NCBI GenBank assembly: GCA_963715815.1
Contig: OY970278.1
Coordinates: 1,550,001 to 1,614,000, forward strand
From: JAFAMS01 sp963715815
GTDB lineage: Bacteria > Vulcanimicrobiota > Vulcanimicrobiia > Vulcanimicrobiales > Vulcanimicrobiaceae
Direction of reading: 5' to 3'
DNA length: 64,000 nucleotides
Of the stretch, positions 58,511-64,000 are shown in pieces. The notes beneath the pieces are model-generated. The model was not told the DNA's origin. It did not search any database and saw only the letters and a list, made by a program, of their open reading frames with translations. Made by a program: the position numbers and the translations under genes. Position 1 is the stretch's first letter; each line of letters begins with the position of its first letter.

Positions 58511-59191
58511 GTGGATAACGACGCCCTGGTAACGACACTCCGCGACCAGCTAAGGGAGGTCCAGTATCAGCTAAGCCGCGTGCCCGCTTTAAAGCGAGAG
58601 CAAGCTGCTCTCATTCATTTGATAGCGCACTACGAGGGGCTGAAGAGCGGCTTGGTGGCCATTCCCGATCCCAAAAACCCGGCGCAGGTCGAAGAGTATC
58701 AGGCATCATTTCCCCGGATAATGACCTTCACGGTCCGCCGGCTTCTTGAGACTGATCTCGGTCCATCGAACACCGTTCCAAACCTGTATGCGGCAATCGC
58801 GGAAACGTACAAGAAACAATTCGGCGGAAAAGACGAGCGTTCAAAAATCGAAACGCTTAGGGGACAAATAATTACCTGGAAAGCTGAAATTGGACTGGAC
58901 TATCAGCGGGGAGTGGTTTCACTTTCCAACCCGACGGGTCCAAAATTGGCGCTGCAGCCGGGGCTTCTTGTAGACCGCTCCGCTATGTACCGATGCCTTG
59001 CGCACCCGGAGACGCGGCAACAATTCGCTCAGGAGGAATCATTTGGATTTTGTCCTGTTGGCGGACCCGACTGCAACTGGACTTGGGACTCAAAGATTCC
59101 GGACCTCGGCGTGTTCAACGAGGCCAGCGATGGCACGTATAGCCCCTATGTGAGAGCGCTCCTCGATGAACTCGGTAAACTAAGTCCATAG
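58511..59191 (+). CDS. Hypothetical protein with N-terminal coiled coil
   Basis: 226 residues from GTG 58511. Residues 1-50 form a helical/coiled segment (LVTTLRDQLREVQYQLSRVPALKREQAALIHLIAHYEGL). The next 80 residues (FPRIMTFTVRRLLETDLGPSNTVPNLYAAIAETY) look like a winged-helix or HARE-like helical unit, ending in IITWKAEIGLDYQRGVVSLSN. The C-terminal part holds two Cys (CPVGGPDCNW). No family recognised. Base composition is somewhat less GC-rich than the neighbours. Together with the adjacent TnpB this may be accessory DNA. Confidence 0.75.
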   Translation: MDNDALVTTLRDQLREVQYQLSRVPALKREQAALIHLIAHYEGLKSGLVAIPDPKNPAQVEEYQASFPRIMTFTVRRLLETDLGPSNTVPNLYAAIAETYKKQFGGKDERSKIETLRGQIITWKAEIGLDYQRGVVSLSNPTGPKLALQPGLLVDRSAMYRCLAHPETRQQFAQEESFGFCPVGGPDCNWTWDSKIPDLGVFNEASDGTYSPYVRALLDELGKLSP

Positions 59192-59222
59192 CTCTTCTGG
59201 TCGCCAGGTTTTTCGTTACGGT

Positions 59223-59627
59223 TTAGCTACAGCTGCGATCTTGCAGGCCCGGGCTCAGTTCATCGAGGCGCTTTTCGAGCCGAATCAGCCGTCCGCGCTT
59301 CAAGAATGTAACGCGACCGACCAGCGTCCGCATGACGGTGATGCCGAAACCGCGGAGGCTACGCGGCTCGCTCATATTTTGCGGCTCGAATCCCGGTCCG
59401 TCATCCTCGACTTCGATACGTAAGGTGCCATCCTCGACCGTGGCGCGGATCTCAAAGTACGAGCCTTCGCGGAAGCCGTGCTCGACCGCATTCGCGATCG
59501 CCTCGCCGACGGCTTGTTCGAGATCGGCGAGGTCGCTTTCGCCGACGCCGACGCTCGTGAGATACGTGACAACCGCTCGCCGGGCTTTCGTCGCGTTCCG
59601 CGGAGTCGACGGGAAGATAACGCGCAA
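59223..59627 (-). CDS. Anti-sigma-factor-type ATP-binding protein (HATPase, RsbW-like)
   Basis: 134 residues from TTG 59627. N-box DLEQAVGEAIANAVEHGFREGS, G1 box RIEVEDDGPGFEP and G2 SLRGFGITVMRTLVGRV are all intact, so ATP binding is expected, unlike the homologue at 28.1 kb. Such kinases bind a sigma factor or phosphorylate a STAS antagonist. No STAS gene is adjacent. The upstream start region is ambiguous because another frame (MHVLAAPSHSRLARTTRG) overlaps. Confidence 0.82.
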   Translation of the reverse strand: MRVIFPSTPRNATKARRAVVTYLTSVGVGESDLADLEQAVGEAIANAVEHGFREGSYFEIRATVEDGTLRIEVEDDGPGFEPQNMSEPRSLRGFGITVMRTLVGRVTFLKRGRLIRLEKRLDELSPGLQDRSCS

Positions 59628-59771
59628 TTTGCGCGGACGTCTAACGATCTGCGGACATCCTCCCGGGCGCTTCTTCCCAAGTTAAGGGGTGGGTCAAACG
59701 CTCCGGAACCAAGGAACCCAAGCGTTGGAGGCGTATCCGCGGGGGGATTTTCAGGGTAGTATGGGGAACGC

Positions 59772-59806
59772 GGGGCTTTTGAAAACCCCCGTTGAGTGGG
59801 TTTTTT
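59772..59806 (+). promoter_or_regulatory. Mutually exclusive hairpins in front of secE (attenuator-like)
   Basis: AAAACCC (59782-59788) can pair with upstream GGGGCTTTT (59772-59780) or with downstream GGGTTTT (59798-59804). The second hairpin ends in a T-run (59801-59806) 4 bases before the secE ATG. This is the layout of a terminator/antiterminator or a ribosome-site switch. Confidence 0.5.
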
Positions 59807-59809
59807 ATT

Positions 59810-60052
59810 ATGGCTGAACGCACAATGAACCGGCCCCCGGGTGGTACGCGCGAGGCGCGAATGGCTCGGAGCCGCGAGTACATGCAAGGTCTCATTTCCG
59901 AGATGCGCCGCGTCACGTGGCCAACGCGTCAGGAATGGGTCAGTGCTACGGTTTTGACGGTCTCACTCGTCGTCGTGGTTGGATTGTTTACATCCGGCTG
60001 CGATTGGCTCTTCACTCAGCTCTTCGCGCTATTGCACGGAGGGTCGACCTAA
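59810..60052 (+). CDS. secE: Preprotein translocase subunit SecE
   Basis: 80 residues from ATG 59810. Cytoplasmic N-terminus, conserved EMRRVTWPTRQEWVSAT amphipathic motif, and a single membrane helix ATVLTVSLVVVVGLFTSG. Standard one-helix bacterial SecE. A TTG at 59792 could extend it by six residues. nusG begins 4 bases after the stop. Confidence 0.95.
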   Translation: MAERTMNRPPGGTREARMARSREYMQGLISEMRRVTWPTRQEWVSATVLTVSLVVVVGLFTSGCDWLFTQLFALLHGGST

Positions 60053-60056
60053 GGTT

Positions 60057-60779
60057 ATGCACGACACCGAGATTCAAAAAGAAGAAATTGAACTAGCCCC
60101 ACCGGAAAACGGCGAAGCGACTGCGGAAACCGCGATTGCCGATGCAATCGTCGAGACCGTGACGACGGACGAAATGTCGAACGCGGAAGTCGTTGAGGCG
60201 GCGGAAGAGGAAACGCCTCGCCCGGCCGCGCCATCGCAAAAGAGCGAGCGCAAGAAGTGGTACGTGATTCACACGTACTCGGGCTACGAGAACAAAGTCA
60301 AAGCGAATCTCGAGCGCCGCATCCATTCGATGAACATGCAAGACAAGATCTTTCGCGTGCTCGTCCCGATGGAAGATGAAGTCGAGTTCAAAGACGGCAA
60401 GCGCAAGATCACGCCGAAAAAAGTGTTCCCGGGCTATGTCTTGGTTGAGATGGACATGGACGACTCGTCCTGGTACGTCGTGCGAAACACGTCAGGCGTG
60501 ACGGGATTTGTCGGCTCGCCGGGCTCCGGTGAGAAACCGGTTCCGCTTCAGGACAAAGAAGTCAAGACGATTCTCAAGCAGATGGGCATCGAGACGCCCA
60601 AGCTCAAGATCGACTTCGCGAAGGGCGACCGCGTCAAGGTCACGTCCGGACCGTTCTTCGATTTCACCGGAATCGTCGACGAGATCCAACCGGAAAAAGA
60701 GAAAGTGCGCGCACTTATCTCGATCTTCGGACGCGAAACGCCGGTCGAACTCGAATTTTATCAGATCGAAAAGGTCTAG
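60057..60779 (+). CDS. nusG: Transcription elongation/antitermination factor NusG
   Basis: 240 residues, longer than the usual 175-180 because of an acidic Ala/Glu/Thr-rich N-terminal extension of about 65 residues. NGN domain: KKWYVIHTYSGYENKVKANLERRI, VEFKDGKRKITPKKVFPGYVLVEM, SWYVVRNTSGVTGFVG. KOW domain: FAKGDRVKVTSGPFFDFTGIVDEI. Binds RNA polymerase and couples it to ribosomes or Rho. Normally followed by rplK; here a peptidase and rocD intervene. Confidence 0.96.
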   Translation: MHDTEIQKEEIELAPPENGEATAETAIADAIVETVTTDEMSNAEVVEAAEEETPRPAAPSQKSERKKWYVIHTYSGYENKVKANLERRIHSMNMQDKIFRVLVPMEDEVEFKDGKRKITPKKVFPGYVLVEMDMDDSSWYVVRNTSGVTGFVGSPGSGEKPVPLQDKEVKTILKQMGIETPKLKIDFAKGDRVKVTSGPFFDFTGIVDEIQPEKEKVRALISIFGRETPVELEFYQIEKV

Positions 60780-60780
60780 C

Positions 60781-62502
60781 CTTCTTAGGCTAACGCTGCT
60801 TGCCGCGCTCGTCGCGGCACTCGTCATCCGGGCGCCGGCGCAAGAGAATGCAGACGGCGCCTATTCGGCGTTTGCGCAGCACTACTTCGCGCAAGGGTTC
60901 GCGCGCGATCCAATAGACGCTACGTCGACCGGCGTGCACGCCTACGACGCGCGGCTAAACGATTTCTCGGCGGCCGCTTACGCGCGTTACAACGTTGAAG
61001 ATCATGCCAATCTACAGACGCTGCTCGAGATCGAGCAGCGCGGGCTTTCGCCTCGGGTGCGTCTCGACGCCAAAGCGCTCGAGCTACAAATTCGGGACAG
61101 CCTCTTGCAGAACGAGACGATAGCGACGTGGCGGCATATCCCCGACAACTATGTTGGCTCCGCGAGCTACGGCGTGTTCTCGCTCATCAACCGCGACTTC
61201 GCGCCCCTGACGACTCGCATGCGCGACGTCATCGCGCGAGAGAATGCGGTCCCGCTGCTCTTCGCTCGCGGTCGCGCCAATCTCACGACGGTCGATGCGA
61301 CCAGCGCGCAGATCGCGCACGATGATGCGCTAGGGCTCGTGTCGTTTTTGGGCAGCGACGTGCCAAAAGCGTTCGCCGGCGTCAGGGACGCGCGCTTGCG
61401 CCGCGACTTTGCGGCATCGACGCGCCGCGCGACTGCCGCCGCGACGGCCTTCGCAGCCTGGCTGAAGCCGAAGATCGCGCATCCGTCGGGGACCTACGCG
61501 ATCGGCGCGGCCAACTACGTCGCGATGCTGCGCTACGAGGACGGCATCGATCTTTCGCTGGCGGAGTATCTGGCCGTCGGCGAGAGGGCGCTTGCAATAA
61601 ACCACGCGCGCATCATCGCAGTCGCGCATCAAATCGATCCGCACAAGACTGTGCCGCAAGTGATCGCGGAGGTTGCGCGGCAGCATCCGTCCGGCGCGCA
61701 GCTTCTGTCCGCGTCGGCGCGCGATCTCGTGCGCTTACGCCGCTTTATCGCGCAGCATAAGATCATCGTGCTCCCGCCCGAGGCCGACGTCACGGTCCGC
61801 GAAACGCCGCCCTTCGCCCGTTCGACCGTCGTTGCGCAAGAAGACTCGCCCGGTCCACTCGAGACTGTCGCCACACGCGGTTACTACTTGGTCACGCCGC
61901 CCGATCCGCACGATACGCCGGCGATACAAGAATCGTATCTCGAAGTGTTCAACGACTTCGAGCGGCCGATCGTCAGTGCGCACGAAGTCTATCCCGGGCA
62001 CTTCACGAATTTCATGCTGGACCGGCATCTGCCCCTGACGTTGACCGAAAAGCTCGTCTCGAGCAACTCGTTTACGGAAGGCTGGGCGCACTACTGCGAG
62101 CAGATGATGGTGGATGAAGGTTGGGGGAACGGCGATCCGCGCGTTCGCTTGATGCAGCTGCGCGAAGCGATTTTACGCAACGCGCGCTACGTCGTCGGCG
62201 TCAAACTGCACACGCAAGGCATGACGGTCCCGCAAGCGCAGCGCTTTTTCGAAGAGCAAGGTTTCCAAGACCCGGCGACGTCGCGCGCCGAGGCCAAGCG
62301 CGGAACGCAAGATCCGATCTACGGCTATTACACTCTCGGTAAACTCGAAATTCTCAAGCTCCGCAGTGACTACAAGAAGAAGATGGGCGACGGCTTTACG
62401 CTCGCCGGCTTTCACGCCGCGCTCTTACAGTACGGCAATTTCCCGATTTCTCTTATCCGGCCGCTCTTGCTCGGTGCAGACGACGACGGGAAAGTACTCT
62501 AA
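60781..62502 (+). CDS. DUF885 family metallopeptidase-like protein, secreted
   Basis: About 573 residues. It begins right after nusG with a signal-like LLRLTLLAALVAALVIRAPAQ, but no ATG, GTG or TTG precedes that segment in frame after the nusG stop. The start is therefore undetermined: a non-standard codon, or a lost base. HEVYPGHFTNF is a zinc site of the HExxxGH type, and EGWAHYCEQMMVDEG supplies the downstream Glu; both are typical of DUF885. Probable periplasmic peptidase. It sits inside the nusG-rplK interval. Confidence 0.85.
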   Translation, partial: LLRLTLLAALVAALVIRAPAQENADGAYSAFAQHYFAQGFARDPIDATSTGVHAYDARLNDFSAAAYARYNVEDHANLQTLLEIEQRGLSPRVRLDAKALELQIRDSLLQNETIATWRHIPDNYVGSASYGVFSLINRDFAPLTTRMRDVIARENAVPLLFARGRANLTTVDATSAQIAHDDALGLVSFLGSDVPKAFAGVRDARLRRDFAASTRRATAAATAFAAWLKPKIAHPSGTYAIGAANYVAMLRYEDGIDLSLAEYLAVGERALAINHARIIAVAHQIDPHKTVPQVIAEVARQHPSGAQLLSASARDLVRLRRFIAQHKIIVLPPEADVTVRETPPFARSTVVAQEDSPGPLETVATRGYYLVTPPDPHDTPAIQESYLEVFNDFERPIVSAHEVYPGHFTNFMLDRHLPLTLTEKLVSSNSFTEGWAHYCEQMMVDEGWGNGDPRVRLMQLREAILRNARYVVGVKLHTQGMTVPQAQRFFEEQGFQDPATSRAEAKRGTQDPIYGYYTLGKLEILKLRSDYKKKMGDGFTLAGFHAALLQYGNFPISLIRPLLLGADDDGKVL

Positions 62503-63719
62503 GCCTTTTCGACGGCTGCAAAACCCTCGGCAATCCGTTCGGCCAGCTCTTCAACGTCTTCTTCGCTGATGATAAGCGGCGGACAGATGCGGATGACGTG
62601 CGAGTGCGTTTCTTTCGTGAGCACGCCGGCCTCCGCAAGCGCTACACAATACTTTCGCGCGGGGACCTTGAGCTCGATACCAAGCAACAGCCCCTGACCG
62701 CGAATCTCAACCATGTTGCGCGAGCGCATGTCGGCTAGTTCGTACGTGAGCTGATCGCCGCGTTCGGTCGCGGCCTGTGCGAGATTTTCATCGTTCATGA
62801 CGCGGATCGCTTCGCGCGCGACTGCACAGGCAAGCGGATTCCCGCCCCACGTGCTGCCGTGACTTCCCGGATCAAAGACGTCCATCACCTCGCGGCGGCC
62901 GACGACGGCGGAGACGGGGTAAACACCGCCGCCGAGCGCTTTGCCGAGGATGAGGAGATCGGGTTTGACGTCGTCGTAGTCGAGTGCGAACAGCTTGCCG
63001 GTGCGCGCGAGTCCGGTTTGAATCTCGTCGGCAACGAACAGCACGCCGCGCTGTTTGCAAAGCTCCGCGGCCTGGCGCATGTAGCCCGTCTTTGGAACGA
63101 TGATGCCGGCTTCGGCTTGAATCGGCTCGACCAGGAACGCGCATACGTCATCGGTGAGCGCTTTCTCCAGAGCAGCAATGTCGTCGTAGGGAATGCTGAT
63201 GAAGCCGGGCGTGAACGGTCCAAAATCGCGCCGGTATGATTCATCGCTCGAGAATCCGATGATCGTCGTCGAGCGTCCGTGGAAATTATTTTCACAAACG
63301 ACGATTTTGGGTTCCTTGATCTTCTTTACGCGTACGCCCCAGCGGCGTGCTGCCTTGATCGCGGTTTCGACCGCCTCGGTTCCCGTGTTCATGGGAAGCA
63401 CGACGTCGAGGCCGCACAATTCGGCCAGCTCCTCGCAGAAGAGCGGCAATTGGTCGTTCCTGAATGCCCGTGACGTGATCGTCAATCGCTCGGCCTGTGC
63501 CTTAAGCGCGTTAATGATTCGCGGGTGGCGATGTCCCAGATTCAGCGACGAGTAGGCACTCAGCGCGTCGATATAAGTCGCACCGTCGACGTCGGTGACC
63601 CAGATGCCCTCGCCCGAGGTGAGGACTACGTCGATCGGGTCGTAGTTGTGCGCGCCGAACTCATCCTCGATCCTAACGAGGCCGTCGGCAGCGGGTTGGT
63701 CAGAAGCTTGGTTTGGCAT
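62499..63719 (-). CDS. rocD: Ornithine-oxo-acid transaminase
   Basis: 406 residues. YIDALSAYSSLNLGHRHPRI, PMNTGTEAVETAIKAAR, NNFHGRSTTIIGFSSD, LFVADEIQTGLARTGKLF, the PLP lysine in LLILGKALGGGVYPVSAVVG, and HGSTWGGNPLACAVA together fit ornithine aminotransferase (class III). It converts ornithine and 2-oxoglutarate to glutamate-semialdehyde and glutamate. Convergent with the peptidase gene (4-bp overlap at CTAA) and divergent from rplK. Confidence 0.93.
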   Translation of the reverse strand: MPNQASDQPAADGLVRIEDEFGAHNYDPIDVVLTSGEGIWVTDVDGATYIDALSAYSSLNLGHRHPRIINALKAQAERLTITSRAFRNDQLPLFCEELAELCGLDVVLPMNTGTEAVETAIKAARRWGVRVKKIKEPKIVVCENNFHGRSTTIIGFSSDESYRRDFGPFTPGFISIPYDDIAALEKALTDDVCAFLVEPIQAEAGIIVPKTGYMRQAAELCKQRGVLFVADEIQTGLARTGKLFALDYDDVKPDLLILGKALGGGVYPVSAVVGRREVMDVFDPGSHGSTWGGNPLACAVAREAIRVMNDENLAQAATERGDQLTYELADMRSRNMVEIRGQGLLLGIELKVPARKYCVALAEAGVLTKETHSHVIRICPPLIISEEDVEELAERIAEGFAAVEKA

Positions 63720-63726
63720 GCCGGTA

Positions 63727-63755
63727 CTGACAATTTACGGAGGCTTTGGTACAAT
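63727..63755 (+). promoter_or_regulatory. Sigma70-type promoter of rplK
   Basis: CTGACA (63727-63732), exactly 17 bases, then TACAAT (63750-63755), a near-consensus housekeeping promoter. It gives an rplK leader of about 90 bases. Confidence 0.75.
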
Positions 63756-63763
63756 GCCTGGGT

Positions 63764-63846
63764 TGCGCTCCTAAGGGCGCTGGTGCGGATCCGGCCGACT
63801 CCACCCCCGCACTGACAATGGGGCAGACCGTACGCGGTCGTTAGGA
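63764..63846 (+). promoter_or_regulatory. rplK 5' leader with hairpins
   Basis: The leader holds GCGCT..GGCGC near the start and GACCG-TACG-CGGTC (63826-63839) just before the ribosome site TAGGA. A place for ribosomal-protein feedback; no known L1-binding motif was proven. Confidence 0.4.
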
Positions 63847-63853
63847 AAAAAGA

Positions 63854-64000
63854 ATGGCAAAGAAAGTTGCCGGCAAGATCAACCTTGCGTTGGAAGCCGG
63901 AAAAGCGACCCCTGCGCCGCCTGTCGGGCCTGCGCTTGGACCGTATTCGCTCAACATCATGGACTTCTGCAAGCAATACAATGAACGCACGCAGAGTCAG
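63854..64000 (+). CDS. rplK: Ribosomal protein uL11 (partial at window end)
   Basis: The first 49 residues, MAKKVAGKINLALEAGKATP then PPVGPALGPYSLNIMDFCKQYN, are an unmistakable L11 N-terminal domain with its proline-rich PPVGPALG loop. TAGGAAAAAA precedes ATG 63854. The remainder, and presumably rplA, lie beyond the window. Confidence 0.96.
   Translation, partial: MAKKVAGKINLALEAGKATPAPPVGPALGPYSLNIMDFCKQYNERTQSQ

Noticed and set aside
60508..60780. N-terminal extension of the DUF885 protein through nusG
   Set aside because: The frame over nusG is Arg/Ser-rich shadow sequence; the homologous region starts after the nusG stop.

Overview
The window looks like a chromosomal piece (roughly 60% GC) of an uncultured Gram-negative-type bacterium. 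A TonB-dependent receptor with an N-terminal carboxypeptidase-regulatory-like domain and a probable beta-barrel protein imply an outer membrane. Two proteins carry the copper-amine-oxidase N-terminal (stalk) domain, and there are many orphan TPR and ATP-binding proteins. My best guess is the candidate phylum Eremiobacterota (WPS-2/Vulcanimicrobiota). That is inference from gene style, not from a marker tree.

Layout. 1-7.2 kb: a TPR/ATP-grasp protein, a MocR regulator divergent from a pyridoxamine-phosphate-oxidase-like gene and a PaiB-like gene, an acyl-CoA synthetase, DUF72, NUDIX and phospholipase-D-like genes. 7.2-12.4 kb: glycosyltransferase, TonB receptor, 7TM class III nucleotide cyclase. 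12.4-16.4 kb: rpoB standing alone, without rpoC. 16.4-26.9 kb: a solute-binding protein, an M24 protein, and a tetronate (threonate/erythronate) catabolic set: an LtnD-like dehydrogenase, then otnK-otnC-otnI-adh joined by ATGA overlaps, plus a divergent SAF-domain dehydrogenase. A K+ channel-like gene and a CHAD gene lie between. 26.9-30 kb: an extremely acidic 33-residue ORF, tRNA-Thr(UGU), an HNH protein under a LexA-type box, and RsbW/RsbV-like and HD-GYP regulators. 30-37.6 kb: a STAND ATPase, a second TPR/ATP-grasp gene and secreted repeat proteins. 37.7-42.9 kb: tRNA-Tyr and tRNA-Gly running straight into a branched-chain amino-acid-type ABC transporter operon plus a RidA homologue, then tRNA-Thr(GGU). 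43-56 kb: a third TPR/ATP-grasp gene, a NRAMP-like transporter, fumarylacetoacetase, a peptide-type ABC transporter (binding protein and two permeases), a stalk/beta-barrel protein, malate synthase, tRNA-Arg and a malate/L-lactate dehydrogenase-family gene. 56.4-64 kb: rpmG, a TnpB gene, tRNA-Trp, secE, nusG, a DUF885 peptidase, rocD (opposite strand) and the start of rplK.

Two large-scale features stand out. First, the parts of the classical block tRNA Thr-Tyr-Gly-Thr / rpmG-tRNA-Trp-secE-nusG-rplK / rpoB are all here but pulled apart by unrelated genes. Second, almost every gene in the first 25.7 kb needs one or more frame corrections, including rpoB, while nearly everything to the right reads cleanly. 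The frame breaks in the left part are therefore most likely consensus errors and not real pseudogenes; the gene limits given there are after mental frame correction.

Genes are packed tightly. There are many ATGA/GTGA/TTGA stop-start overlaps, and three convergent gene pairs end in one shared CTAG. No CRISPR array, rRNA gene or integrase was seen.
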